From positions 1 to 37,070 of the forward strand of contig JAJOHG010000250.1 in the NCBI GenBank assembly GCA_021029095.1: a stretch of DNA of 37,070 nt, given 5' to 3'. The notes beneath the pieces are model-generated. The model did no database searches. It was not told the origin of the DNA and worked only from the letters and a program-made list of their open reading frames with translations. Of the stretch, positions 9,002-19,621 are shown in pieces (position 1 is the stretch's first letter; each line of letters starts with the position of its first letter). The position numbers and the translations under genes were made by a program. This DNA comes from Phellopilus nigrolimitatus. Its lineage: Eukaryota > Basidiomycota > Agaricomycetes > Hymenochaetales > Hymenochaetaceae.

Positions 9002-9750
9002 GGTCTGCTTTGCTGCTCTTGTTCGCACACTCAAGCTGTCGACGAGTGCAGCTCTCCGAGGATCTACAATCCTCTTATTCTTATTCTTCGCCACTCGCCA
9101 CTTGATCGAGTCTATTAGCATGTAAGGTTCTGGAATATCAGAAGAAGCGCAGCAGTTGATCGATTCGTCGGGCTGTGTGGGGTACGTGCCGATATTTCGA
9201 ATCGGGCGAGGATGGAGATCATCACAGTCTATCGACTCCCAGAGTTAACCATGTGTTAGAAGAGTTCTTGATTAATCTTCTCCGCGAGAAGGACTCCGAG
9301 CTTGATCTACAGAAACTGAAGGGTTACTGAGAGATCATAAGAGTCAGTTGTACAGTGCATGTGTCCGCCTTAATTCTATTATCTAGCCATTTTAACCTTA
9401 ATTTCATCATCAGATGGCTCGAAGTCTCCGATACGACTGGCCTATATGTTCTAGCTAAATCCTTGGGCTTGAACGATCCTCCGGGACGTTTTATACATTT
9501 GTTGCGGCCCACCATGGCACAAAGATTATGACTTTCCGCAGCGGAAATATTCTGTAAAGCCCGGGTAAATGCTTACTGGAGGGCACTGTTATTCTCTTTC
9601 AATCCCAATGGATAGATGAGTCCTATTTTGGGCGGACAACTTGAAGTCAGGCAAAGAAAAAGAAGTTGTCACGCAGACGCGACGCGGCGCGTCGTCTTTG
9701 GTACGTGCCGATCTCGGAGTCCCAACTTCATTCACTCACCGCACAACAAG
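9002..9750 (+). repeat. Direct repeat R1 (non-coding)
   Basis: Homologous in the same orientation to 13506-14320. Shared blocks include GATCATCACAG...TATCGACTC, TAAATGCTTACTGGAGGGCA, CTGAAGTCAGGCAAAG and GTGCCGATCTCGGAGTC. No open frame is conserved between the copies, so it is probably a decayed element or former gene remnant. Its right edge abuts the UstYa relic. Confidence 0.8.
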
Positions 9751-9875
9751 TCGCAGATGTACATCGGGCCCGTTCCGCGTAGCTGGTGCTTTCGCAAAAT
9801 GATGCAAGCAGTGCTGCTGGTGGACCATCGACACTGCGAATATCCGTTTCTCGGGGGTTGAGGCGCACTAGTCTG
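9751..9875 (-). pseudogene. Truncated UstYa (DUF3328) gene fragment
   Basis: In one minus-strand frame the segment reads KRIFAVSMVHQQHCLH and then HFAKAPAT, almost identical to UstYa B around its first HxxHC motif, with clear DNA similarity to 6375-6500. There is no start, no membrane anchor and no second motif: homology ends abruptly at the border with R1 on one side and fades near 9875 on the other. It is the remains of a third UstYa gene, or of a duplicated copy of gene B. Confidence 0.88.
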
Positions 9876-10024
9876 GATGGGCGCTTCGTCGAGACGTGCT
9901 GTGCTCGTATGTCGTCTGGCTTGATGAACCAATTTTAATTTAGTACGACTCTCGCTTCAGACTCATTAAATAGATAACTGAAAGTTCAACGATTGAGGCG
10001 ATGAGAAATGAATAGAGTAATTTC

Positions 10025-10994
10025 CTACTCGTCTCGAAGGAATGAGTTCACAACCCCGATATACCTTTCCCGCTCTTCCCAGTGAGGCATGTGACTAGAA
10101 AGCGCGAATTTAACCCACTTGACCTTCTCGATGCCACGAAAGTATGGTGAAACAACTGCGTCCGTCATGTAATCATACTCTCCGTTGATAATTAATGTGG
10201 GCGCACGAATAAGATGAGCTCTGTCTCTGATGTCCCAATTCTCTTTTAACACGTTTTTCAGTCTGTAGAGATAACCGCAAAATCAATCTTGCACACTGCA
10301 GCCGAAGATATCATGAAGCTTACATTGCTTTGAGCACGATCCCACCTTCTTGTTCAGTCTGCTTTAGCGAGTACATGAACTCTTTTGGGAGAGGCTTGAT
10401 TCGACATGTATATTTCTCGTGGAAGACGAACATCGCCTGCTTGTACTCCGGGGTATCCGTCGTGCCCGCCTCCTCGTGCTCGCGAATCGTCTCCTGCACG
10501 TCCATAGGAAGCGCCTTGCGGAGCTCGGTAGACGCTTCACTGCGCAGCTTGGAGGACGATGAGGTGTCAGCGAGGATGAGGTGCCTCAAGCCGGCTGACT
10601 GCCTGTGGACGGCGAACTCGGCGGCGACAATGCCGCCCCACGAATGTCCCAACAAATCAAACGAATTGACAATATTGAAGTGCATGAGCAGGTTCTCGAG
10701 CTCTGCTATGAAGAGGTCAATCGTCCAAAAGGACTGGTCCTTGGAGGAGAGGTCTGGGTGGGCGGAGCGCGCTGTTCCAATCTGGTCATAGAAAATGACG
10801 GGCGTCGATGGATTGAGGGACGAGAGATCGGCTAGAGGGATCATGTAATCGTGCGAAGTGCCGGGTCCCCCATGCAGGACGACAAGCGGGCGGTGGCCTG
10901 AGGAGAGGTCTCCTACGACGTTGTACCAGGTAGAATATGTCTCGTCCTGGACTTGAAAGGGTGCTATCCCTTCAGTGGTTTTTACCGACGACAT
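10025..10994 (-). CDS. Alpha/beta hydrolase, proline-iminopeptidase-like (S33), copy 2
   Basis: Two exons (10994-10324 and 10262-10025) have exactly the same sizes as copy 1 (671 and 238 bases) and encode 302 residues. HGGPG, GHSWGG (Ser118), NGEYDYM (acid) and SSHMPHWEE (His281) are all preserved, so the enzyme should be active. The two proteins are near-identical at the N terminus and around the active site but differ in the cap region (about residues 125-230), which shapes substrate choice. The start is MSSVK, as in copy 1. Upstream DNA to about 11360 is also homologous to copy 1. Confidence 0.88.
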
Positions 10995-11360
10995 CGATAT
11001 CGAGAATATATGGAAATGGTCGAGACACTGCAAGGGAGAGCGTTGTTCAAAGTAGCTCGGACTTGAAAGGTCGTTTCACTACCAACGCAGCATGTTGAAT
11101 CGTTGTTAACAATATGTAACGGTTCGTCCAAGTTGTGTAACGAGTAACTTCTTTGGCCTGTGAGTTGCGCAATAAAAGGATCTTACTACATTCTGCCGGA
11201 TCATAAAGTCTGTGATCAGAATAAACGCCGAAATCATACAGTACCATCGCCAATATAATATGCTTACTTTCCTGACTTTTAGGTCATGTGTAATACGTGT
11301 GCTTTCGCTGGATTGTTGCCGAAAACTGATGAACACGCGGCCGACAAATGAGAATCGGAA
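10025..11360 (-). repeat. Segmental duplication, hydrolase unit copy 2
   Basis: Direct repeat of 2583-3950 (see there). The intron and far upstream sequence have diverged more than the coding exons. Confidence 0.85.
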
Positions 11361-11579
11361 GGAAATCTCAGCAGCTAGACAGCCAGATTTGATTTCTTGT
11401 AAATGCTGTATTACTCACTCGAGGAGCTGTGGTGGAGGTTTCGTGTTATTATACGTTCGGCTCCTTATTCTTCGTCCAGTGCCGTATGTAATGACCTGCA
11501 TAGCGTCACGTGATGTATTTACCAAGATGGAAAGAGAAGTCGAGATTTCCAAATCCAAACTTTTCCTTTTCCTTTCTGC
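11361..11579. other. Spacer without gene
   Basis: The stretch between hydrolase unit copy 2 and inverted-repeat arm A' carries no recognisable gene; the open frame covering it has no family resemblance. Confidence 0.4.
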
Positions 11580-13323
11580 CCCATGAGTTTGAATCTGGCA
11601 GCGCTCACACTAGCACTCTGGTCAAGGGTACTGTCTAAGAAATTGCACGCCTACATAAGTACATGTCTTTTCTGAATTGGAAAATGTCTTCTTTTCAAAA
11701 GGCGGGACCACGGTCACAGCGGACATGAAACGGTACTTATCCTGCGCTCCGTCTAAGATTCGGGCTATCCGGAATCCCAGTCTCAGATCATTCTAGGGCT
11801 CTCGCATCACCACTGATTCTGGTGTGTTCTGACGTCTTCGTGTGTCCTTCTCACATGTATCGGTGCAATCCATTCATCCTATTCTAACGACAATAACTAT
11901 CGTCAAACTTCCTCCATTACATCAAAGTTGCCACTGGGGTCTGGCGCATCCAAAAAGGCTTTATACTTCATGATGACCGTCAAGGCACTCTGCAGCTGCA
12001 ATATTTGTCGCTCGTCACCACAAGTTCTGCACTGGCAACCCCGGTCAGACAATGGTTAACACCTACGCCCCCGATCTTCCGGCTGGCGTTCTATGGCTGG
12101 AGCGCACAACGTTGATCGGCGACTGCATGTCTTTTATAACTTATGGTGCGTATCGACACTTTTTCAGTGAAGGCACACTCTGATTTCGACCCTCAGGCGT
12201 GTCGTTCGTCGTCTACCTCCTGACCACCTATGCTCTCCTGGAAGCCCGAAAACGTAGCCGCGAGCGTTTGGACTGGACACTTCTTATATACGCCTTTGTG
12301 ATGTTTTCCCTCGGCACTATATTCATTGGCATGGACATTCATGCTCTCCAGCTCATGTTTATCGACAACCGCGACTTCCCTGGAGGGCCAACTGCATACG
12401 CCCTTTCCAATTACTCATCCGCGACCACAGTAGTCCCAAATGCATGTTCCATCATCTCAGGTTGGCTAGCGGACGGGTTTTTGGTGAGCTCACGCAGTTC
12501 GCTTTGGTTTCAACTGACACTTTTATAACGCTTTTGCGCCACTTTTTCACAGCTTTTTCGTTGTCTTGTCATCTTCCGCCTCCGAATCTACGTCGTTGCC
12601 CTACCGATTCTAATGTATCTTGGCTCCATAAGTGCGTTGAGATGTTCTTTTAACGTTGGCACATGTCTTATTTCGTGCAAACTCCAGCTATGGGCATTAT
12701 GGTGCTTTTCCAGTCATCGCGCCCAGGCGCGAATCTCTGGTCCAAAGTTAGCGTCAATTTTGGCGTTCCGTATTTCTCCCTCTCTATGGCGCTCAACATT
12801 CTCGTGACGCTGCTCATTGCCACGCGCCTGCTACTTTACCGCCGTAAGCTACATCGAACACTCGGTCCGGAGCAAGTCGCCGCGGTCCCGTATGTCACTA
12901 TTGCAGCCATGATCGTCGAGAGCTCTATGCTCTACGCTGTCTTCTCGTTGCTTTTCATCGGTCCGTACGGGGCGAATAGTGAGATCTCGCACATCTTCCT
13001 GCCCATTCTGTCGCAAGTTCAGGTATGGATTAGTTGCCTGCATCCGTAGCATGGACCGCACATTTACGAAACCATATTTTCACAAGATAATCGCTCCGAT
13101 GCTGATTATTTTCCGTGTGGCGAAACGACGAGCTTGGGACAGGCGGACGGCGACGGCGCCCCTCTCGAGCATACAATTTGAAACTGTGGCTCGACAAACA
13201 TCGAACAGCGCACTCGACCCATCTGGCGACACAGGCGCGATACAGCTGGACTTAGAGGGTAATATGTTCGGGAAGGAATTTGGTAATGCGCATTCCAGTG
13301 TATGCGAAGTGGGAGGTGGGTAG
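11580..13323 (+). repeat. Inverted duplication, arm A'
   Basis: Mirror copy of 7020-8800, covering promoter, five exons and four introns. In the last intron the copies differ at roughly one base in ten. Confidence 0.9.
12052..13323 (+). CDS. Basidiomycete seven-helix integral membrane protein, copy 2
   Basis: Five exons (12052-12145, 12197-12483, 12553-12631, 12688-13022, 13087-13323) give 343 residues. Exon sizes 1-4 equal those of copy 1. The exon-4 part (helices around PYFSLSMALNILVTLL and SSMLYAVFSLLF) appears identical in amino acids despite synonymous DNA differences, whereas exon 2 (loop LLIYAFVMF...MDIHALQ) and the C-terminal tail have changed. Both copies are open and spliced alike, so both are probably functional. 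Function unknown, as for copy 1. Confidence 0.85.
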
Positions 13324-13505
13324 CACGTACTATTATGTGCTGTATAATAAGCGCTTCAATAGCTTCTTCAAATCTAAGTGATAGCAATTCTACTCAACAA
13401 GAAAAGTTTTCAGGAACATATGTTCAGAAGTTAGCAATGTACAATAACATGTACGAGATAATTCGGAAGACATCGTAGAATATTCCCCTCAGTAAGCCAC
13501 CGTAC

Positions 13506-14320
13506 GTATATCTGTTTTGCTGCTCCTGTGCTCATCGTGGCGTCGCACACTCACATTGCTGACGAGTATGACTCGCAGAGGCTCCAGAAGGTTCTTATTC
13601 TCTTTCACCGCCATTTGGTTGATTCTGCTAGTGGGCAAGATGCCGGAAACTTCAGGAGATGTGCAGCTGATCGGCTCGTCGGGCTGTACGGAGTTCAAAT
13701 TCTCCGAAAAATTGGGTGATCGGGCACGGGGATCATCACAGTATATCGACTCTTAGTTATGCAGCGAGTTTTTAAATATTTGATGCTAGCAAATAATAGG
13801 CATTCTGCTGGTATATTTGAGGGGAGGGAAGTATGAATGAAGATGGAAGCCGAAAACTCGTGGCCTATGGCCTGGATCACAATTGCACTGTACTACGGCA
13901 AGGACTTTTATCTGGCTTTTTCTTCAACCTTATTTTATTCACCAGATAGCTCTAAATCTCCGACATGACTGGCCTGTAAGGCCTTAGTGAATTTCTCGGG
14001 AATGATTGAATGATCCTCCGAGGCGTCTGCTCTATTCGACGCGCGGACCACCGTAACACAAAGAACTCGATAGTTTCCGCAGCGAAAAGACTCTGCAGGC
14101 CCGGGGTAAATGCTTACTGGAGGGCACTGTTATCCCCTTTCAATCGCGATGTAATGGGACAAATGAGTCCTGTTATGAGCGGACAGCCTGAAGTCAGGCA
14201 AAGGAACTGCCCGTGCTAGAAGAGATCACGCAGATGCGTCGTCCGTCGCGTCGTATTTGGTCGGTGCCGATCTCGGAGTCTGTCTGAGGCCCAACTTCAT
14301 CCACTCACCACACAATAAGC
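13506..14320 (+). repeat. Direct repeat R2 (non-coding)
   Basis: Second copy of R1 (9002-9750), same orientation. Together R1 and R2 bracket the block of UstYa relic, hydrolase 2 and membrane protein 2. Confidence 0.8.
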
Positions 14321-14724
14321 TATTGAAGATAGCATCCAGAATTTTAGAGTAGCGTCTCTACGTCGTACACAACCCTACCTCGAGTAATTAACACTTCATC
14401 TGACCACGCATTCACTCGAGAATTTTATCCACACATTACTTGTAGACTACTCGCGCGTACAGTACTCAGGTACGGAACTACATGTAAAACAAAGCATACA
14501 TATTTATTGAAATGTAGTAAGACGAATTTATAGTAGCCAGAGTCAATGCGATGCGAGAGAGGTTCAGATACCAGTACACGGAAGGGAAGTAGGAGTAAGC
14601 GGAGGTATTCTACAAAAAGGGGTACTAGGCATGTGTAGAAAATTATAGAAGGGAAAGAAGGAAAAAAGAGCTGGGCAGACTAACGACAGCATGAGAGAAA
14701 GAAATTCCGACAGCAAAGAATAAG
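14321..14724. other. Intergenic region downstream of the RING gene
   Basis: No gene recognised; it probably includes the 3' UTR of the RING-H2 gene, which ends at 14725. Confidence 0.4.
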
Positions 14725-17700
14725 TTAGGCATTATCAAACCGTTGCCCCTCCGTCGCACGCACACCCTCCTCCCACTCCGTCTTATCGACGTGCCCGACC
14801 GCCCGACAACGTGGGCAAGACACCTCGACGCCTTCCTCGTCCGCGCGACTCCCCCAGCCCGCGACGCGCCCCGCGTCCACGAGGCACGCTGGGTGGAACC
14901 GGTGCGCACACACGGCCTCCTTTGTCGCGCCGCCCTCATCACCGCCGCTGACTATATGGTCACGGCGCACGGAGATTGTCTTGTGCGCATCCGGCGCCGA
15001 CTCCGGGACGGGGTCCTCGTCTGTCGGGCCGATGCCGCAGCTCACGTCGTCGCAGCGCAACCCGGCCTCGCACTCGCGCTTCTCGACGCGCTGGCGCAGG
15101 GTAAGCCCCGGCGGTGCTGGCAGCGTCCACTCCTTTCGCATGCGAGGCGGCGGGCGCGGCGGCCGTGGGCCTTGGTTCGGCACCCCTGCTGGCGCTCCAT
15201 CCGCAGGTGCCAAACCCGCCGCCGCTGCTCCCATTGGCCCACGGAAATCCGGCATGGTTTCTTGCTCTAGCATTTCCTGCAAAAAGCGACGCAAGTCCCC
15301 GAACCCAAGCATCCCGGCCGGCTGGTCGGTCTGTCCGCCGTCAGCTCCAACGTTCGCAGGGTTCGCAGGGTTCGCAGGGTTCGCGGCCGTAGGAACGCCA
15401 GGAGCAGCGTCCTGCTCTGGTCTCGCTTCCGCACCTGCCTCCGGTTGGAGGCCATGAGCGTTTAAAGGTCCAAACTCATGCGCCCGCCTTCGGCGCGGCA
15501 GATCCGGACCAAATATGAAGTCAAGGCCCACTGTGACCATCGTCCCCATATTCTGCGGGTTAAGTGCGCCACGGCCGAAGCCAAGCCGCACCTGCGGACG
15601 GTCCCTCTGCTGTTGCGGGTTAGCTCCAAGCTGAGGTTGAAGTTGTGGTTGGGCCTGGGGTTGAGGTTGAGGTTGGGTCTGAGGTTGTGCTTCCACTACT
15701 GCCGGCTGAGTAGGAAGCCCCTGTGCATTGTCTGTGAGTGGTGGCTGAGTCGGAGTTGCTTCCGCTTGTGGCTGGGGCTCAGCACCAGGACCTGCATCTG
15801 CATTGACATTAGGAGCAGCAGCAGCGGGGGCGGTGTTCGAGCGCGCACGCGTTCTCGTTCCACCCATCCCAGGGCCGGGCCGCGGGCGCGGGCTCAAGCG
15901 CGGATGTTTGTATGTCAAATTCTCCGGGTCGACGTTGAAGCGGCAAACAGGACACGTCGTTTGGCCCGGGCGCGCAAACCATGGAAGGAGGCATGACGAG
16001 TGGAACACGTGCGCACAGGGGAGCGAGACAATCTGCGGCAGCGGGATCTCCTCTTTCTTCTTTTTCTTTTTCTTCTCCTTGTCCTCAGCAGGCTTCGGAA
16101 CATCGGCTTGGTCTGGGGATGAAGATGGACCAGAGATGTCAGAGAGAGGGAGCTCAGGTGGGTCGCCCGCGTCTAAAGGAATAAAAATCAACGCTCGACT
16201 GGGAGGAGGCGCAACGAGGACTAAAATACCTTGGGCCGCCGACGCTGCATGTGCTTCCTCAGTAACCAGAGGTGTAGGCGTATCGGCGGCAGGAGCAGGA
16301 GCAGGTGCATCCTGTGCGCCGTCTGGCCCTTCCTCGGGTTGAGGCTGAGGTTGGGATTGCGACTGGAAGGTGTCGCCCTCCGCGTTCAGGAGGCTATCCC
16401 AGCAGACCGCACACTGCGCCTCTTCGCCGGCCCCTCCTGTTGCATCCTCGTGTGCACCTGGCGCACCACCGACACGCTCCATGCGCTTGATCAGGCCCTC
16501 GGGTACAGGGTCGAGGGCCGCAATAAGGCGTCTCGCCCGCTCGGGATCTTCGCGCTGCATCTCCGCAGACATTGACGCAAGCCCCCCTTCTCCAAAAAAC
16601 GCGCGGAGGAGGTTGTTGATATTGTTGAAGTTGTTTGGATTCGGCGGATTCAGCGGGATGCCACCGTTCACGCCAGTTGCGCCCTCACCAGCGTTCTCCA
16701 CCCCTACCGGCACGGTGAAACCACCAACACCGAATATGCCCCCTCCGTCACCCATGCCCATTGGTAGCTCTCCCTCGCCAAAGACGCGGAAACCAATATC
16801 AACGCCAAACCCGCCTCCGCCAGTAAAATTGTGCCGGAAACCTTGTCTATCATGAAGAGTCTCTGCGTTGTCCCCGGCAGGAGGTTGTGGGTTTGCGTCG
16901 GTATGCGTACCTTGGTTTACTTCATTCGGAGTAGTAGTCTGCGCCTCGGGCTGATGTGCAGCATCAGCAGGTGTGTTGGTACCAGTAGGGGGGTGAGGAG
17001 TGGGCCCAAACACGCTGTTGAACATCTGACGAAACATAGTGTTGGTGTCGAAAAGTGGTAAACCTTGCCCCACGCCGCCCGCCGCCCCGAACAATGGGTT
17101 GCGGTTAGCTGGTGTAACTCGCAGCGGAGGAGGGCCATTGCGCGGTAGCGGACGCATTGGTCGTGTTGAATTGGGGTCAGCTGCCCCGGTCGCAGTTGTG
17201 CTCGGAGCTTCGTTCGTCAATGATGATGTCGATGCCGACGGACCCGAAACCGGTTCATCTGCCTCATCGTCATCCTCAACTCGTGCACGCCTACTGCCCG
17301 TGCGAACTGCGTCCAAATTGGTGCGAACAGGGGATGGAACGCGTTCTAAAGGCGGCATTTCGATTTCGACCGATGCGGGCACAGGGCGGTTCAGGGGCTC
17401 GAGTACAGGCATATCAGCGAGGTTCTGGAGGAGCTCAGACTCAGAATCGGAGTCCACAAACATCATCTCGACATCGTCCGCATCTGACTCATCAGATTCA
17501 GAGTCAGAGATCTCCTGCAGGCCAGGCATGCCGTCGTCATCGCTGACAGCGATGAGGTTGGGTAAGTCAGTGTCAGAGTTGCCAGTGGGAATCGAATGGG
17601 CAGGAGGATGAGCGGGGGTAGGAGTAGGGACAGAAGACTGTTGCTGTATGCGCTCGGGCTCTTCTTGGGATCTGGAGTCGACGTCCATGGTCGCTGACGA

Positions 17701-17973
17701 CGGCGATGTCGGCGGCTGCGAGGACAAGTTTGAAGTCATCTGAGCAGGCAAAGGCTCGTGAGGAGGCATGGCGACTGTGTCGACGCCGTGTTCATCTTGA
17801 GCCTGAGGCTCGGGACCATTCATAGCACTGAAGATCGTTTCAAGCATAATGTCGAAGGCTCGCTCGACAGCAGGGTCGGCAGCAGCATCATCGGGGCGCG
17901 CTCGTTGTCTGGGTGGACTGCCACTGCGGCGTCCATTGTCATTAGTGTCGTCGTTGCCGTTGTCACTATTCAT
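14725..17973 (-). CDS. Large low-complexity RING-H2 protein, probable E3 ubiquitin ligase
   Basis: A single uninterrupted frame of 1082 residues from the ATG of MNSDNGNDD; the frame stays open upstream to 18117 but the extra part looks non-coding. A split RING-H2 finger is visible: first cysteine pair QCAVC (about residue 520), then about 125 residues of acidic, Pro/Ala and poly-Lys sequence, then CAHVFHSSCLLPWF...CPVC (about 650-676). A second Cys/His cluster at the C terminus (ECEAGLRCDDVSCG, then CAHRFHPACL...CPRC, about 960-1060) may be another zinc finger. The rest is disordered: acidic Ser/Asp stretches near residues 130-170, Gln/Pro dipeptide tracts, and an ANP tandem tract. Such proteins usually recruit E2 enzymes and mark substrates with ubiquitin. 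I see no tie to the peptide cluster; it reads as the right-hand neighbour. Confidence 0.85.
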   Translation of the reverse strand: MNSDNGNDDTNDNGRRSGSPPRQRARPDDAAADPAVERAFDIMLETIFSAMNGPEPQAQDEHGVDTVAMPPHEPLPAQMTSNLSSQPPTSPSSATMDVDSRSQEEPERIQQQSSVPTPTPAHPPAHSIPTGNSDTDLPNLIAVSDDDGMPGLQEISDSESDESDADDVEMMFVDSDSESELLQNLADMPVLEPLNRPVPASVEIEMPPLERVPSPVRTNLDAVRTGSRRARVEDDDEADEPVSGPSASTSSLTNEAPSTTATGAADPNSTRPMRPLPRNGPPPLRVTPANRNPLFGAAGGVGQGLPLFDTNTMFRQMFNSVFGPTPHPPTGTNTPADAAHQPEAQTTTPNEVNQGTHTDANPQPPAGDNAETLHDRQGFRHNFTGGGGFGVDIGFRVFGEGELPMGMGDGGGIFGVGGFTVPVGVENAGEGATGVNGGIPLNPPNPNNFNNINNLLRAFFGEGGLASMSAEMQREDPERARRLIAALDPVPEGLIKRMERVGGAPGAHEDATGGAGEEAQCAVCWDSLLNAEGDTFQSQSQPQPQPEEGPDGAQDAPAPAPAADTPTPLVTEEAHAASAAQGILVLVAPPPSRALIFIPLDAGDPPELPLSDISGPSSSPDQADVPKPAEDKEKKKKKKKEEIPLPQIVSLPCAHVFHSSCLLPWFARPGQTTCPVCRFNVDPENLTYKHPRLSPRPRPGPGMGGTRTRARSNTAPAAAAPNVNADAGPGAEPQPQAEATPTQPPLTDNAQGLPTQPAVVEAQPQTQPQPQPQAQPQLQPQLGANPQQQRDRPQVRLGFGRGALNPQNMGTMVTVGLDFIFGPDLPRRRRAHEFGPLNAHGLQPEAGAEARPEQDAAPGVPTAANPANPANPANVGADGGQTDQPAGMLGFGDLRRFLQEMLEQETMPDFRGPMGAAAAGLAPADGAPAGVPNQGPRPPRPPPRMRKEWTLPAPPGLTLRQRVEKRECEAGLRCDDVSCGIGPTDEDPVPESAPDAHKTISVRRDHIVSGGDEGGATKEAVCAHRFHPACLVDAGRVAGWGSRADEEGVEVSCPRCRAVGHVDKTEWEEGVRATEGQRFDNA
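15352..15387 (-). repeat. Nine-base tandem repeat in the RING gene
   Basis: Four copies of GTTCGCAGG (the last slightly changed) encode a repeated Ala-Asn-Pro tract. The neighbouring 15630-15700 segment is a six-base-period Gln/Pro tract. Both are likely sites of length variation. Confidence 0.8.
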
Positions 17974-18557
17974 GAGGTGGTGGTGTGGTAGAAGAGAAAC
18001 AAGAGACTGGAGACCGATGCGGTTATTATTCCTTGTTTGGCAGCACCTCCTGCAATGTGCCAGAACCTTCCACTTACACTGACTTGTTCGTAAGCAATTT
18101 ATTTTGCAAAACAACACTCTAATTAGCGAGCGTAATACTTGAGCTTATAGCTTGGAACGTAAAGGACAACCTACTTTGCATGCTGAATTTCAGCGGTTCA
18201 TGTTTTGCTACGCTGACGTCACGCGTTGTTAAGGAATTACAAATAAGGTAATAGTCTGGAACCGGGCCACATATTACGGACTTATAAATCGGAAACCGAA
18301 CCTACAAAAGCGTGCATGACTCTGATTACATCGCCGTAAGCTAGCCTACTAGCAATTCTCGGCACGGCAGCTTCACAGTTTTTCAAGCGTTCAAATCCGT
18401 TCGCATTTCAACTTTCGAGAGGGCTTGGATGAGTAAGTGCGGGAAAAATTAGATGTGCAAGAGGGCACTGCCGCTTGCAGAGCTTTACATTTGTCGGAGC
18501 ACGCGTGCAAGAGTTCGTTCTTCTTCTTCTTTTCCTTTTCACTCTGTTGCGATATGT
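17974..18557. other. Intergenic region upstream of the RING gene
   Basis: Presumed promoter and 5' UTR of the RING gene; no further gene recognised. Confidence 0.4.
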
Positions 18558-18754
18558 CGTAGCTTAGTGAACTTGAAGCAGAGAGACGAAGACAGAAACA
18601 AGTAGTATTCGCGTTTGGCCTACTGAGCTCTGAGGCAAACGGATGAGAGAAAACATACATGCACGGCACGTACTTATACTAAACGGTCTGATAAGAAACA
18701 AATAAACAAATATGGTGCATCGATGACGCGACGATCGAGCTCGTTATTCCAACA
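18558..18754 (-). repeat. Right arm of the long-range inverted repeat
   Basis: Reverse-complement match to 610-784, including the TATAAGTA box and the start of the MYVFSHPFASELSR frame. In this copy the frame runs on for about 90 codons (to 18391) with a poly-Lys stretch, but that extension has no counterpart in the left arm, so I do not call it a gene. Confidence 0.8.
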
Positions 18755-19621
18755 TACTCACGGTAACCCTGCTACTGCCAAAGAAACGTGATTTAATGTC
18801 AAATCGCGTCTCACCATGAGGCTGGGGCGAGGAACTGGAGAAGATACGGACAACGGGCCTCGTCCAATCGGTTGACGCCGCAGCGATGTGGCTGAGCTTC
18901 CTGATTCGCGAACGTGACAAACGCGGCAAATGGATGTCACTCATTTTTTGTCTTTTCGAACGTCTTTTCGAACTTCACAGCAGCATGAAGATTGCCAGCC
19001 ACAGGACTCTTTGTGTGTTCGTTTGGCACAAATTAAAATGGTTGAATAAAAGGTAAGCCCTCGCCTGTTTCCTCCTTCTGGTCGGCGCTGACAAGCTTGC
19101 ATCGGCGTTTTGTTGCGTCTAAATATCTCGCTGTAGGCAAATCGATTCACCAACAGGTCTCTTTTGCGTGAGTAGCTCGATTCCCTCTCCATGTTTCTTA
19201 CCTGTGAACTAATCGTACACTCTTTGACGACAGAAAACACCCTGTGTCTGCCGCCTATCAACCTCCCGAAGACTCTATCGAAGAGAACTCTCAGGAACAC
19301 GTCCCTTTTGTGTCATTGTCTCTACTGGTATAGCTCATCACGCCTGTCTTGCCTGCGTACTTCAATCTCTAGCTTCACAGAGAACAATTAGGCTTGGTCT
19401 TTCATCTGGAACTCGACGACGAAGACGGCGTTGAAGATAACTGCGAGTAAGTATCGCTCATTCTTTGTCGTCCATACTATTTAACAATGCAGTTACACTT
19501 TAAGGAAGGATATTAGCACAGCTATCGACGAGCGAGACGAACACAAGTGGTCGCCTTTGACACTTAGGACACGAGTTATCTGCCCGGCAGACTTTTGCAT
19601 CAGCCTCAGATCTACAACAAC
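18755..19621. other. Region upstream of the FunK1 kinase, with a likely spliced leader
   Basis: No complete gene seen. At 19448-19494 there is a convincing intron (GTAAGTATCG donor, AATGCAG acceptor), suggesting a 5' UTR or N-terminal exon of the kinase gene. An in-frame stop at 19565-19567 means the upstream exon, if coding, must be joined differently from a simple extension. Confidence 0.35.

Noticed and set aside
9002..9750. R1 as an LTR or intact transposon
   Set aside because: No terminal repeats, primer-binding site or transposase/reverse-transcriptase frame could be seen.
14743..17991. Many long plus-strand open frames opposite the RING gene
   Set aside because: They are GC-rich shadows of the minus-strand coding frame without domains.
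18391..18669. A 92-codon minus-strand open frame as a gene
   Set aside because: Only its start is shared with the left repeat arm; the rest is low-complexity and unlike any family.
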